The notes: a model not told the origin generated them from the letters alone. A stretch of DNA of 64,000 nt from Starkeya sp. ORNL1 (GCF_012971745.1 NZ_CP048834.1:3658001-3722000); one strand, 5' to 3'; positions 32,920 through 41,219 are shown, numbered from the stretch's first letter. Numbers and translations: made by a program.

Positions 32920-32988
32920 CCGGAGAGCCGGGATCGCTCCCCGATGTTTGCGCGATCCCGGATCGGCCTTCAGCCGTCCGAGATGACG
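32897..32988. repeat. Intergenic palindrome, family A (copy 2), overlapping the tetR 3' end
   Basis: tcatcccggccgcagg...gccgggatcg is mirrored by cgatcccggatcggcc...gatgacg. The left arm encodes the last seven or so TetR residues and its stop. Confidence 0.65.
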
Positions 32989-32991
32989 TCG

Positions 32992-33444
32992 TCACGGAAG
33001 GATCCGGTAGAACTGGACGAAGCCGGGACGCTGCGCGACCTGCTCATAGAGCTTGATCGCGGTCGAATTGGTCTCATGCGTCAGCCAATAGACGCGCCTG
33101 GTTCCCTTCGCCTGCGCCGCGGCATAGACATGCTCGATCAGCGCGCGGCCGATGCCGCCGCCGCGCACCTCGGGATAGACGAAGAGATCGTTCAGGTAGC
33201 AATAATTCTCCGCCATCCAGGTCGAGCGGTGGAAGATGTAGTGGACAAGGCCGACGGCCCGCTCACCCTGCCACGCCAACGCACCATGCACCGGCTCGCC
33301 AGCATCCAGCAGGCGTGCCCAGGTCACCGCCGAGACGTCGTCGGGAATGTCGACCTTGTAGAACGCCTGGTAGCCGCGCCAGAGCGGCAGCCATGACGAT
33401 TGCTGGTCGGCTTCGATCGGGCGGATGACGATGTCGGCGCTCAT
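32992..33444 (-). CDS. GNAT-family N-acetyltransferase
   Basis: A 150-residue single-domain GNAT enzyme. The acetyl-CoA-binding motif A region is LNDLFVYPEVRGGGIGRALI (about 85-104, R/Q-x-x-G-x-G/A type). The downstream VYWLTHETNSTAIKLYEQV matches the usual motif B, ending in FVQFYRIL. The family acetylates small amines, amino acids or protein termini; the substrate cannot be read from sequence. It occupies the position after ybaB where recR is found in many alphaproteobacteria, but it is separated from ybaB by 79 bp with a hairpin. Confidence 0.88.
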   Translation of the reverse strand: MSADIVIRPIEADQQSSWLPLWRGYQAFYKVDIPDDVSAVTWARLLDAGEPVHGALAWQGERAVGLVHYIFHRSTWMAENYCYLNDLFVYPEVRGGGIGRALIEHVYAAAQAKGTRRVYWLTHETNSTAIKLYEQVAQRPGFVQFYRILP

Positions 33445-33492
33445 GCTCGTTCCTTGTGGGATTGTGGAAGCCGCCCGCGATCGCGACCGACT

Positions 33493-33516
33493 CCCTCTCC
33501 CGCTTGCGGGAGAGGG
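33493..33516. repeat. 11-bp perfect stem-loop (ccctctcccgc / gcgggagaggg), family D core
   Basis: A perfect 11-bp inverted repeat with a 2-base loop in the gap between the GNAT gene and ybaB. It has no T-run on either side. It resembles the ccctctcccc...ggggagaggg elements at 53230 and 60817. Confidence 0.65.
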
Positions 33517-33523
33517 AAGTCGA

Positions 33524-33844
33524 TCAGAACAGCTTCATGCCCGGTGGGATCGGCAGGCCGGCGGTCAGCGCCTGGGTCTTCTCCTGGATCAGCCGGTCGC
33601 CCTTGGTGCGGGCGTCGGCGTGGGCGGCGATGATCAGGTCTTCCAGTATCTCCGCTTCGTCTGGATTGAGCAGGCTCGGATCGATGGAGAGGCCCTTCAG
33701 CGAACCCTTGGCGGTCAGCGTCACCTTGACCATGCCGGCGCCGGAGACGCCTTCGACCTCGGTCGCCTCCAGCTCGTTCTGAAGCTGCTCCATGCGCGCC
33801 TGCATGTCCTTCAGCTTGGACATCATGCCGAGAAGGTCTTTCAT
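33524..33844 (-). CDS. ybaB: YbaB/EbfC-family nucleoid-associated protein
   Basis: A 106-residue YbaB-type DNA-binding protein, expected to act as a dimer on the nucleoid. The sequence MKDLLGMMSKLKDMQARMEQ and the segment VKVTLTAKGSLKGLSIDPSL are diagnostic, and the C-terminus PPGMKLF is the family end. It is 19 bp downstream of dnaX, the conserved dnaX-ybaB arrangement. The usual third gene, recR, is not next. Confidence 0.95.
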   Translation of the reverse strand: MKDLLGMMSKLKDMQARMEQLQNELEATEVEGVSGAGMVKVTLTAKGSLKGLSIDPSLLNPDEAEILEDLIIAAHADARTKGDRLIQEKTQALTAGLPIPPGMKLF

Positions 33845-33863
33845 GGAACGTCCTCTTTAACTT

Positions 33864-35705
33864 CTAGAACTCGATCTCGTCGTCCGGTCCCGGCCCTTCA
33901 TTGAGCGCGGCGACCAGCCCTTCATACTCTTCCGGCGACATCTCCGGCGCCGCTTCCTCACTGAGCCGGGTGCGCACATCGACGATGGAAGCGCCCGGAA
34001 AGCGCTCCAGCACCGCGGCGACCAGCGGATCGGCGCGCACGCCGGTCATCATCGAGGCGTGCTCGGCGTCCTTCTGCTCGGCCAGCGTCGGCTCGGCCGG
34101 CTCCTGCTGCGACAGCGCGATCAGCCAGCGCCGGCCGGTCCAGTTGGAGATCTTGTTCTGCAGCTCCTGCACCAGCGCCGGCGAGGCGCCAGGCACCAGC
34201 GCGATCTCGATCCGCCCTTCCTCGAAGGCAACGGGACGCATCTGGTTCTCGATGGCGTGCTTCATCCTGAGATCGCGCTGCGCGGAGGCCAGCGCCGCGA
34301 GGTCGACCATGGTGGAGAGCCTGGGACCGGCGGGCACCGGCTCCGGCGCGCGTTCGACCGGCTGCGGCCGCGGCGCCGAATTCTGCGTCGCCAAGGCGAG
34401 ACGCGCCCCGCCACCACTGGAGGCGCTCGGGCCGGACGGCGGTGCCGGGCGCTGTGCGGATGGTGTGCCCTCGCCGTTCGATGCATCTTCCTTCAGACGA
34501 CGCAGCGCTTCGTCCGGCGTCGGCAGATCGGCGGCGTAGGCGAGGCGCACCAGCACCATCTCCGCCGCCTGCATGGGTTTGGCCGCCTGCTGCACCTCGG
34601 CGAGGCCCTTGGTCAGCATCTGCCAGGCCCGCGCCAGCACGCGCATGGAAAGCCTGGACGCGAAATCCGCGCCACGCACCCGCTCGGCCTCGATCAGCGA
34701 GGGATCGGTGGCGGTCTCCGGGATGATCTTCAGCCGCGTGACGAAATGGGTGAATTCGGCGAGGTCGGAGATCGCCACCGCCGGATCGGCACCGGCGTCA
34801 TATTGCTCGCGCAGCTCGGTCAGCGCGGCGCCGATATCGCCCTTCATCAGCGCTTCGAACAGGTCGATGACGCGGGCCTTGTCGGCAAGGCCGAGCAGCG
34901 AACGCACCTCGTCAGCATGCACGGTACCACTACCGTGCGCGATCGCCTGGTCGAGCAGCGAAAGCGCGTCGCGCACCGAGCCCTCGGCGGCGCGGGCGAC
35001 GAGGCCGAGTGCCTCGGGCGCGACGCTCACATGCTCCGCTTCGCAGATCGTGCGCAGATGCCCGGCGAGCACGCCGGCATCGACCCGGCGCAGATCGAAG
35101 CGCTGGCACCGCGACAGCACAGTCACCGGAACCTTGCGGATCTCGGTGGTGGCGAAGATGAACTTCACATGCTCGGGCGGCTCTTCGAGCGTCTTCAAGA
35201 GCCCGTTGAAGGCCGCCGTGGAGAGCATGTGCACTTCGTCGATGATGAAGACCTTGTAGCGCGCCAGGACCGGCTTGTAGCGCGCCGCCTCGATGATCTC
35301 GCGAATGTCGCCGATGCCGGTATTGGAGGCGGCGTCCATCTCCTGGACGTCGACATGGCGGCTCTCGATGATGTCACGGCAGTGCCGGCCGAGCACCGGC
35401 ATATCGAGCGTGGGGGCGCCCCCGCCTTCCGGCGGCTCATAGTTCAAAGCGCGGGCGAGGATGCGGGCGGTGGTGGTCTTGCCGACGCCGCGCACGCCGG
35501 TGAGGATATAGGCCTGCGCGATGCGGTTGGAGGCGAACGCGTTCTTCAGCGTGCGCACCATCGCTTCCTGGCCGATCAGGTCATCGAAGCTCTGCGGACG
35601 GTATTTGCGGGCGAGCACGCGATAGGGAGCGGCGATTGCCGGCACATCCAGCCCGGGCAATGCAAACCCGGGGGCGTCGTCATCAGGAGCGGCGCCCTCG
35701 CTCAT
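33864..35705 (-). CDS. dnaX: DNA polymerase III subunit gamma/tau
   Basis: A 613-residue clamp-loader ATPase. It has P-loop TGVRGVGKTTTARILARALN (about 69-88), DEVHMLSTAAFNGLLKTLEE (Walker B), the SRC-type arginine finger region VTVLSRCQRFDL, and a long C-terminal tau-like part rich in Pro/Ser. The zinc-module region before DVQEMDAASNTGIGDI has one Cys (RHCRDII) where E. coli has four, so the zinc site is degenerate. The SRP RNA gene is 27 bp upstream on the same strand, and ybaB follows. Length is normal for alphaproteobacteria. Confidence 0.96.
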   Translation of the reverse strand: MSEGAAPDDDAPGFALPGLDVPAIAAPYRVLARKYRPQSFDDLIGQEAMVRTLKNAFASNRIAQAYILTGVRGVGKTTTARILARALNYEPPEGGGAPTLDMPVLGRHCRDIIESRHVDVQEMDAASNTGIGDIREIIEAARYKPVLARYKVFIIDEVHMLSTAAFNGLLKTLEEPPEHVKFIFATTEIRKVPVTVLSRCQRFDLRRVDAGVLAGHLRTICEAEHVSVAPEALGLVARAAEGSVRDALSLLDQAIAHGSGTVHADEVRSLLGLADKARVIDLFEALMKGDIGAALTELREQYDAGADPAVAISDLAEFTHFVTRLKIIPETATDPSLIEAERVRGADFASRLSMRVLARAWQMLTKGLAEVQQAAKPMQAAEMVLVRLAYAADLPTPDEALRRLKEDASNGEGTPSAQRPAPPSGPSASSGGGARLALATQNSAPRPQPVERAPEPVPAGPRLSTMVDLAALASAQRDLRMKHAIENQMRPVAFEEGRIEIALVPGASPALVQELQNKISNWTGRRWLIALSQQEPAEPTLAEQKDAEHASMMTGVRADPLVAAVLERFPGASIVDVRTRLSEEAAPEMSPEEYEGLVAALNEGPGPDDEIEF

Positions 35706-35732
35706 CGCGCATCCATGGCTCGGGAATAGGGT

Positions 35733-35827
35733 GGGAGGCTGACATGCGACCCGAGACGGGCTCGTTGGGGCTGCTTCCTTCCGGACCTGACCCGGTTGGC
35801 GAGTGGCTCGTCCACCGCCAACCTCCC
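35733..35827 (-). ncRNA. ffs: Signal recognition particle RNA (4.5S)
   Basis: The minus strand contains the invariant SRP core GGTCAGGTCCGGAAGGAAGC followed by AGCC. The terminal stem pairs GGGAGG (35822-35827 side) with CCTCCC (35733-35738), giving about 95 nt. The RNA binds Ffh for co-translational membrane targeting. It has a promoter with ideal 17-bp spacing upstream and dnaX directly downstream. Confidence 0.95.
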
Positions 35828-35833
35828 GGCCCC

Positions 35834-35862
35834 TATATCGGATGATCCGGGACGCGACGCAA
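35834..35862 (-). promoter_or_regulatory. ffs: Sigma-70-type promoter of ffs
   Basis: On the minus strand -35 TTGCGT (35857-35862) and -10 GATATA (35834-35839) are 17 bp apart. Counting seven bases from the -10 gives a start at about 35827, exactly where the SRP RNA terminal stem begins. Confidence 0.7.
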
Positions 35863-35901
35863 GGGCCGGCGGCGTTTGTCCAATGTCATCCAAACTGGAC
35901 A

Positions 35902-36031
35902 TCATCCCGAACGGCCGCAGGCCGATCCGGGATCGCGCAAACGCTCTTCATCTTCGTACGATCCCGGCTCTCCGCTTCGCGGAGCCTGCCCTCGGGCTTG
36001 CCGGAGGCAAGACCCGTGGGGCCGGGATGAC
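35902..36031. repeat. Intergenic palindrome, family A (copy 3, with extra insert)
   Basis: Starts catcccgaacggccgcagg...ccgggatcg, returns with cgatcccgg and ends ggccgggatgac. About 40 bp of additional small inverted repeats sit in the right half (ctccgcttcgcggag; cttgccggaggcaag). It lies in the 280-bp gap between ffs and the HIT gene, which otherwise shows no gene. Confidence 0.7.
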
Positions 36032-36113
36032 ATCTGCATGTGACCACCTGTTTTTGAACGGTGCCAAGAAGTCCGGCGTGGTCTATAGCTAGCCGCCCGC
36101 CGGAACCCGCCTT

Positions 36114-36533
36114 ATGCCAGACCCCGCTTTCATCCTCGATCCCCGCCTCGACGACGACACCTTTGCGGTCGGCGAGCTCACGCTTTCCACCGTCCGGCTG
36201 ATGGATGACGCCCGCTTCCCGTGGCTGATCCTGGTGCCGAAGCGCGCCGGCCTCGCGGACCTGGTCGACCTTTCCGACGCCGACGCGGTGACGATGAATG
36301 CCGAGATCCGGCAGGCTTCCCGCGTGCTGCGCGAGCTGACTTCGCCCTACAAGCTGAACGTCGCCGCTCTGGGCAATGCCGTGCGCCAGCTTCATGTCCA
36401 TGTCATCGCCCGCTTCGAGGACGATCCGGCCTGGCCGAAGCCGGTCTGGGGCATTGGGGCCGCCGCCTCCTATGACCCCGCCACCGCCGACACCCTCATC
36501 ACCCGGCTGCGCGCCGGCTTCGGATTGGCGTGA
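36114..36533 (+). CDS. HIT-family (histidine triad-like) nucleotide-binding protein
   Basis: A 139-residue HIT-domain protein, probably a nucleotidyl hydrolase or transferase. The active-site strand reads VRQLHVHVIARFEDD. The central catalytic His94 and His96 are present, but the first His of the classic triad is Gln92. The C-terminal Trp-Pro (PAWPKPVWG) is typical of this subgroup. Its stop overlaps the nudC start (TGATG), so the two nucleotide-metabolism genes are coupled. Confidence 0.88.
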   Translation: MPDPAFILDPRLDDDTFAVGELTLSTVRLMDDARFPWLILVPKRAGLADLVDLSDADAVTMNAEIRQASRVLRELTSPYKLNVAALGNAVRQLHVHVIARFEDDPAWPKPVWGIGAAASYDPATADTLITRLRAGFGLA

Positions 36534-37477
36534 TGGCAACGGGCACCCTCGGTGACTGGCCGCACCTCGGCTATACTGGCTTCGATCTCGACCGCGCCAG
36601 CGAGCGGCGCGGCGAGACCCCGGCCTTCCTGCGCCACCCCGGGGCGAAAGCCTGCCTCATGGCCGGCGACACCATGGTGCTTGCGAAGCACTCCGCGCTC
36701 GACGCGCTGTTCGACCTCGAGGTTGCCGCCGGCTATGGCGGGCGCACCGACGAGGCCTGCCTGCTCGGCCTCGCGACGGGTGGCGCGCCGCGCTTCGCCT
36801 TGCCGCTGCATGCCGCGGCGCTCGCGCAACTGACTGAGCGCGACGACCTTCTGCTTACCGACCTGCGCAGCCTCGCAGTGGAGGCCCTGATACCGCCGGA
36901 CCAGCTCGGCCTGCTTGCCACCGGCAAGGCGATGCTGGCCTGGCATGCACGGCGCACCTTCTGCTCGAATTGCGGCGAGCGGCTCGCGGTCGGTGAAGGC
37001 GGCTGGCGGCGCGATTGCCCGAATTGCGGCGCCCAGCATTTCCCGCGCACCGACCCGGTGGTCATCATGCTGGTGACCGATGGCGACGATTGCCTGCTTG
37101 GCCGCTCGCCGCGCTTCGCGCCCGGCATGTGGTCGGCGCTCGCCGGCTTCGTCGAGCCGGGCGAGACCTTCGAGGCCGCGGTGCGTCGCGAAGTCAAGGA
37201 AGAGGCTGCCATCGAGACCGGCGCGGTGCGTTATCTCGCCTCCCAACCCTGGCCGTTCCCGATGTCGATCATGATCGGCATGCAGGCGCAGGCGCTCTCG
37301 CGCGATATCACCATCGACGCCAACGAGCTGGAAGGCGCCCGCTGGTTCAGCCGCGAGGAGGCGGCGCTCATGCTCGCCCGCACCCATCCGGACGGCCTCG
37401 TCGCGCCAGTGCCGATGGCGATCGCCCACCATCTGATCCGCGCTTTCGTCGAGGGGCGCGATCCACCGGCTGGCTAA
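36533..37477 (+). CDS. nudC: NAD(+) diphosphatase / NADH pyrophosphatase NudC
   Basis: A 314-residue Nudix hydrolase that cleaves NAD(H), and in E. coli also removes NAD caps from RNA. A zinc ribbon CSNCGERL...CPNCGAQHFPR (about 143-170) precedes the Nudix box GFVEPGETFEAAVRREVKEE (about 204-223). The NudC signature SQPWPFPMSIM follows. ATG 36533 overlaps the HIT stop; a GTG three bases earlier is possible. Confidence 0.95.
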   Translation: MATGTLGDWPHLGYTGFDLDRASERRGETPAFLRHPGAKACLMAGDTMVLAKHSALDALFDLEVAAGYGGRTDEACLLGLATGGAPRFALPLHAAALAQLTERDDLLLTDLRSLAVEALIPPDQLGLLATGKAMLAWHARRTFCSNCGERLAVGEGGWRRDCPNCGAQHFPRTDPVVIMLVTDGDDCLLGRSPRFAPGMWSALAGFVEPGETFEAAVRREVKEEAAIETGAVRYLASQPWPFPMSIMIGMQAQALSRDITIDANELEGARWFSREEAALMLARTHPDGLVAPVPMAIAHHLIRAFVEGRDPPAG

Positions 37478-37522
37478 CGGTGAAATTATACCGGCTGCGG
37501 TCATGCAACCGTCAAATTTCCG

Positions 37523-37537
37523 TTAAACATTTCTTTA
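37523..37537 (+). promoter_or_regulatory. CtrA-like box TTAA-N7-TTTA upstream of the JmjC-type gene
   Basis: One mismatch from the CtrA consensus TTAA-N7-TTAA, in a short AT-rich gap 68 bp before the start at 37605. This is a weak prediction because the gap is AT-rich. Confidence 0.3.
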
Positions 37538-37604
37538 GTTCGAATTTCGAGATAAATTCTCTACATCGTATAGCGTACGGCTTGGAACGTTACGGGAGGC
37601 CGAT

Positions 37605-38549
37605 GTGGCCGCGATCATCACCAACTGGCAGGACCATCACGCCAAGCTGTTCGGCCGGCATGCGCTACAGCTCAACCATCGGCTGGCGGAATCGCCGCTG
37701 TTTACCGACGACGCGCTCGCCCGCCTGATCGAGAGCGCGCCGCGCGATGCCTATCACGTCAATTACAGCCAGAAGACCCCCGGCAATCCGCCGCGGCGCC
37801 GCGAAGGCGAGATCAAGGACCTTGCCGGCCGCGAGGTGCTGGACGCGGTGCGCGACGGCAATATCTGGATCAACCTCACCGCGCCCGACCGGCTCGACCC
37901 GTCCTACGGCAAGCTGGTCGACGACATCTATGCCGAGTTCGAGGCCCATGTGCCGGGGCTCAAGACCTACAAGCGCCGGCTGACACTGCTGATCTCCTCG
38001 CCCGGCGTCTCGGTGAAGTATCATTCCGACGTGCCCGGCCAGACGCTCTGGCAAGTGCGCGGCGCCAAGAAGCTCTATGTCTATCCGGCGGGCGCACCCT
38101 TCATCTCGCAGCCGGCTCTGGAGCGGCTGATCCTCGGCGAACTGCGCGAGACCGACATGCCGTTCGAACCGTGGTTCGACGAGTTCGCCACCATCTATGA
38201 GCTCACCCCCGGCACCATGCTGCACTGGCCGCTCAACGGCCCGCACCGCGTGGTGAACGAGAATGTGCTGAATGTCTCCTTCACCACCGAGCACTGGACC
38301 GACGAGCTGCGTCGCTCCTATGCGGTGAACTATGCCAATGGCATCATCCGCAAGGTCACCGGCACCACCGCGCCGCTGTCGCAGGGCACCGAAGGGCTGG
38401 GCTATTACGGCAAGCTGGCGCTCGCCGGCGCGGTGAAGTTCTCGCCGCTGAACCCGCAGAAGCAGAAGCGCTACGAGGTGGATTTCCGCGTCGCGCCCGG
38501 CCTTCCCGACAGCATCCGCGACATCCCCTCCTACGCCTTCGTGAAGTAA
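37605..38549 (+). CDS. JmjC/cupin-like putative Fe(II)/2-oxoglutarate oxygenase
   Basis: A 314-residue protein with a cupin/JmjC-like core. The putative metal triad is H-x-D in VKYHSDVPGQTLWQV (about His140/Asp142) and a distal His in WPLNGPHRVVNE (about 213). GAKKLYVYP follows the first motif, as in bacterial JmjC proteins. Relatives are sometimes mislabelled transcriptional regulator. The substrate is unknown; protein or small-molecule hydroxylation is inferred. The GTG start is supported by GGGAGG five bases upstream. It is 12 bp before a BioF2-type GNAT gene, so they probably form a two-gene unit. Confidence 0.7.
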   Translation: MAAIITNWQDHHAKLFGRHALQLNHRLAESPLFTDDALARLIESAPRDAYHVNYSQKTPGNPPRRREGEIKDLAGREVLDAVRDGNIWINLTAPDRLDPSYGKLVDDIYAEFEAHVPGLKTYKRRLTLLISSPGVSVKYHSDVPGQTLWQVRGAKKLYVYPAGAPFISQPALERLILGELRETDMPFEPWFDEFATIYELTPGTMLHWPLNGPHRVVNENVLNVSFTTEHWTDELRRSYAVNYANGIIRKVTGTTAPLSQGTEGLGYYGKLALAGAVKFSPLNPQKQKRYEVDFRVAPGLPDSIRDIPSYAFVK

Positions 38550-38561
38550 GGCACCGCCGAG

Positions 38562-39758
38562 ATGAGCTTCGCCGCCGAGTTCCATTCCGCGCCCGCGAGC
38601 GTCACTGGCGCGCGCACCGATGGCTCGCGGTTGGCCGCACGCCTCGTGCGTTCGCGCGAGGCGTTCGAGGCGGTCGCACCGGAATGGGCTGCGCTTGAGG
38701 CAGGCTCCGCCCACGCCGTGCTGTTCCAGAGCGTCGGCTGGTGCCGCGCGGTGTTCGATTTCTCAGGCCGGCGCGATACCGGGTTCGACCCTTTCATCGT
38801 CACGCTGCGCCGCGACGGCGAATTGAAGGGCGTGCTGCCGCTGGAGCGGGTGCGCGCGCAGGGCTGCACGCTGCTGGTCGCGCTCGGCGACGGCTTCCAG
38901 CAATATTCCGACGTGCTGCTGGCGCCTGATGTCGATCCGGCGGAAGCGGTGCGCGAGATGCTGGCGGCGGCGGTGCGCGAGGCGCGCTGCGACGTGGTCT
39001 CGCTGCTCAAGGTGCGCGAGGACAGCGCGCTGCGCCAGGGCCTGCCACCTCGCCATGTGCGCACCGGCGCGAGTGCCGGCGCCCCGTTCGTTGCGCTCTC
39101 CAGCTTCGAGGACTTCGCCGAATACCACGCCACGGTGAAGGCGAAGACCCGCAAGAACATGCGCAACGCCCGCAACCGGCTGGAGCGCAGCGGCCCGGTG
39201 GAGCACAGCGTGGCAGCGAACCACATCGAAACGATGGGCGTGATCGGGCGCACCGTGCTCGGCCGGGCGCAGCGGCTGGAAGACCAGGGGCTCACCTCGC
39301 GCGCCTTCCAGGACCAGAACTTCCTCGATTTCTGCCTGTCGCTGGTGGATAGCGACCTCGAACTGCTCGCCATGTCGCTCACTCACAATGGCACGCCGAT
39401 CGCCGAGCAATGGGGTTTCGTCCATGGTGGGCGCTATTACGCCTTCGTGGCGAGCCGCGACTTCACCATGGGCGAGGAGAGCCCGGGCAAGCTGCATCTG
39501 AAGAACGTGATCGAGACCGGCTTTGCCCGCGGGCTTTCAACCGTCGACCTGCTGGTGCCGGTGATGCCGTACAAGCTGACCTGGGCCAGCGGCGTCACCG
39601 AGGTGCAGGATTACGCAGTGCCGGTGAGCCTCAAGGGCCGCGCCCGGGTCCATCTGTGGGACCAGATGCTGCGCCCGCTGGTGAAGGCCACCTATCTCGC
39701 GCTGCCGCAAGGCGTGCGCACCCGGCTCATGGCCGTGCTGCGGCCGGGGCGAGACTGA
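38562..39758 (+). CDS. FemAB/BioF2-like GNAT acyltransferase
   Basis: A 398-residue protein with the double-GNAT Acetyltransf_6 (BioF2/CelD-like) architecture. The N-terminal half includes SAHAVLFQSVGWCRAVFDFS. The linker KAKTRKNMRNARNRLERSG is basic and typical of the FemAB-like fold. The second GNAT half contains GTPIAEQWGFVHGGRYYAFV and GKLHLKNVIETGFARG. Such enzymes transfer acyl or aminoacyl groups, often in envelope or polysaccharide pathways. Its partner is the upstream JmjC-type protein. Substrate unknown. Confidence 0.78.
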   Translation: MSFAAEFHSAPASVTGARTDGSRLAARLVRSREAFEAVAPEWAALEAGSAHAVLFQSVGWCRAVFDFSGRRDTGFDPFIVTLRRDGELKGVLPLERVRAQGCTLLVALGDGFQQYSDVLLAPDVDPAEAVREMLAAAVREARCDVVSLLKVREDSALRQGLPPRHVRTGASAGAPFVALSSFEDFAEYHATVKAKTRKNMRNARNRLERSGPVEHSVAANHIETMGVIGRTVLGRAQRLEDQGLTSRAFQDQNFLDFCLSLVDSDLELLAMSLTHNGTPIAEQWGFVHGGRYYAFVASRDFTMGEESPGKLHLKNVIETGFARGLSTVDLLVPVMPYKLTWASGVTEVQDYAVPVSLKGRARVHLWDQMLRPLVKATYLALPQGVRTRLMAVLRPGRD

Positions 39759-39774
39759 CACCTTAAATCCGGTC

Positions 39775-39878
39775 GTCATCCCGGACGGCCGGAGGCCGAT
39801 CCGGGATCGTCCGCGGAATCCGGGCGCACTCCCGTCACGCGATCCCGGCTCTGCGGCTTCGCCTCCGGCCGGGATGAC
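39775..39878. repeat. Intergenic palindrome, family A (copy 4)
   Basis: gtcatcccggacggccggag...ccgggatcg is mirrored by cgatcccgg...ctccggccgggatgac. It lies between the convergent GNAT and dcd genes and fills most of the gap. Confidence 0.75.
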
Positions 39879-39889
39879 GGACTTAACTG

Positions 39890-41020
39890 TCAACGCCACG
39901 CCTTGAAATGCTTGGAAAGCTTCAGGCCCTGGGCCTGGTAGTTCGAGCCGAGTCCCTCGCCATAGAGCACGCGCGGGCGCTCCAGCATGCGCTCATAGAC
40001 CAGGCGCCCGACGATCTGGCCGTCCTCCAGGATGAACGGCACCTCGCGCGAGCGCACCTCCAGCACTGCGCGGGCGCCGCGCCCGCCGGCCGCCTCATGG
40101 CCGAAGCCGGGATCGAAGAAGCCGGCGTAATGCACCCGGAATTCGCCGACCAGCGGGTCGAACGGCACCATCTCCGCCGCATGGTCGGGCGGCACATGCA
40201 CCGCCTCCTTCGAAGCCAGGATGTAGAAGGCATCGGGATCGAGGATGAGTTCGCGCCGGCCGCGTGTCGCCAACGGCTCCCAATAATCCTCGACATCGCA
40301 GGCGGCGCGGGCGTCGACATCGATCAGTCCGGTATGGCGCTTGGCGCGGAAGCCGAGCAGGCCGCCGAAACCGTCGCCCGAGAGATCGACGCTGACCGCA
40401 ATGCCGCCCCCCAACACGTCGGCGCTCGCGCCATCGACCAGCCGCTCGCGCCGGTTCAGTGCGCCGAGCGCGGCCTCGTCGAGCCGGGCGTCGCCGCGGC
40501 GGAAGCGAATCTGCGACAGCCGCGAGCCCTCGCGCACCAGGATCGGGAAGGTGCGCGGGCTGATCTCAAGGTAGAGCGGACCATTATAGCCAGCCGGTAT
40601 GACATCGAAGGCGCGGGTACGGTCGGCAATCACCCGGGTGAAGATGTCGAGCCGGCCGGTGGAGCTTTTCGGATTGGCGGAGGCGGCGATATCGGGCGTC
40701 AGCGCCAGCGCCTCCTGGAGCTCGACCAGATAGACGCAGCCAGTCTCCAGCACTTCGCCCTTGCTGAGATCGAGCTGATGCAAGGCAAGCTGGTCCAGCC
40801 GCTGGGCAACGCTCACGCCGGGGCCGGGCAGGAAGCTGGCGCGGATGCGCCAGGCCACGGCGCCGAGGCGCAGGTCGAGGCTCGCCGGCTGCACCTGGTC
40901 GGCATCGAACGGGCGCACGGTGCGGATCGCGCCGCGTCCGGCGAGCGCCTCGATCGCATGACCGGGCAAGATGCCCTCGCCCGTCTGCGGCAGCACCGCT
41001 TCGGGGATCGCCCCGGCCAT
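39890..41020 (-). CDS. dcd: 2'-deoxycytidine 5'-triphosphate deaminase, double-domain type
   Basis: A 376-residue dCTP deaminase of the alphaproteobacterial type. It has two tandem dUTPase-fold halves, about twice the 193 residues of E. coli Dcd. The first half contains QVQPASLDLRLGAVAWRIRA and NPKSSTGRLDIFTRVIADRT. The second has LIDVDARAACDVEDYWEPL, VGEFRVHYAGFFDPGFG and the C-terminal NYQAQGLKLSKHFKAW. It supplies dUTP for thymidylate synthesis. It is divergent from metZ. Confidence 0.94.
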   Translation of the reverse strand: MAGAIPEAVLPQTGEGILPGHAIEALAGRGAIRTVRPFDADQVQPASLDLRLGAVAWRIRASFLPGPGVSVAQRLDQLALHQLDLSKGEVLETGCVYLVELQEALALTPDIAASANPKSSTGRLDIFTRVIADRTRAFDVIPAGYNGPLYLEISPRTFPILVREGSRLSQIRFRRGDARLDEAALGALNRRERLVDGASADVLGGGIAVSVDLSGDGFGGLLGFRAKRHTGLIDVDARAACDVEDYWEPLATRGRRELILDPDAFYILASKEAVHVPPDHAAEMVPFDPLVGEFRVHYAGFFDPGFGHEAAGGRGARAVLEVRSREVPFILEDGQIVGRLVYERMLERPRVLYGEGLGSNYQAQGLKLSKHFKAWR

Positions 41021-41106
41021 GCCCGATCTCCTAAACGTCCAATGTCGTTCGGTTTAACGGACGCGGCTCTTGACGCCAAGGCGCGCCCGGGAGTAATCCC
41101 CGGCCA

Positions 41107-41170
41107 TACGTGGTCAATTTGAGCCGACCGGCTTGCCGCCACGCTAAACAAGGATGCTAAAAGGTCGGGG
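41107..41170 (+). ncRNA. SAM-II riboswitch upstream of metZ
   Basis: P1 pairs cgtgg (41109-41113) with ccacg (41139-41143). The pseudoknot pairs ccgacc (41124-41129) with ggtcgg (41163-41168) perfectly. The conserved ctaaacaagg...gctaaaagg segment lies between. This is the H-type pseudoknot that binds S-adenosylmethionine and lowers translation of methionine genes in alphaproteobacteria. The next gene is metZ, as expected. Confidence 0.95.
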
Positions 41171-41191
41171 CGGCGCAGCACATGCGCGATA

Positions 41192-41219
41192 GCTCCGGCC
41201 TGTATGCGCCCACCGGAGC
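41192..41219 (+). promoter_or_regulatory. Hairpin burying the metZ ribosome-binding site
   Basis: gctccgg (41192-41198) pairs with ccggagc (41213-41219). The 3' arm contains the GGAG that serves the metZ ATG at 41225. It lies just downstream of the SAM-II aptamer and may be its expression platform. Confidence 0.55.

Noticed and set aside
33493..33516. Stem-loop as a terminator for ybaB
   Set aside because: The 11-bp stem has no T-run on either strand and matches a dispersed repeat family, so it is listed as a repeat.
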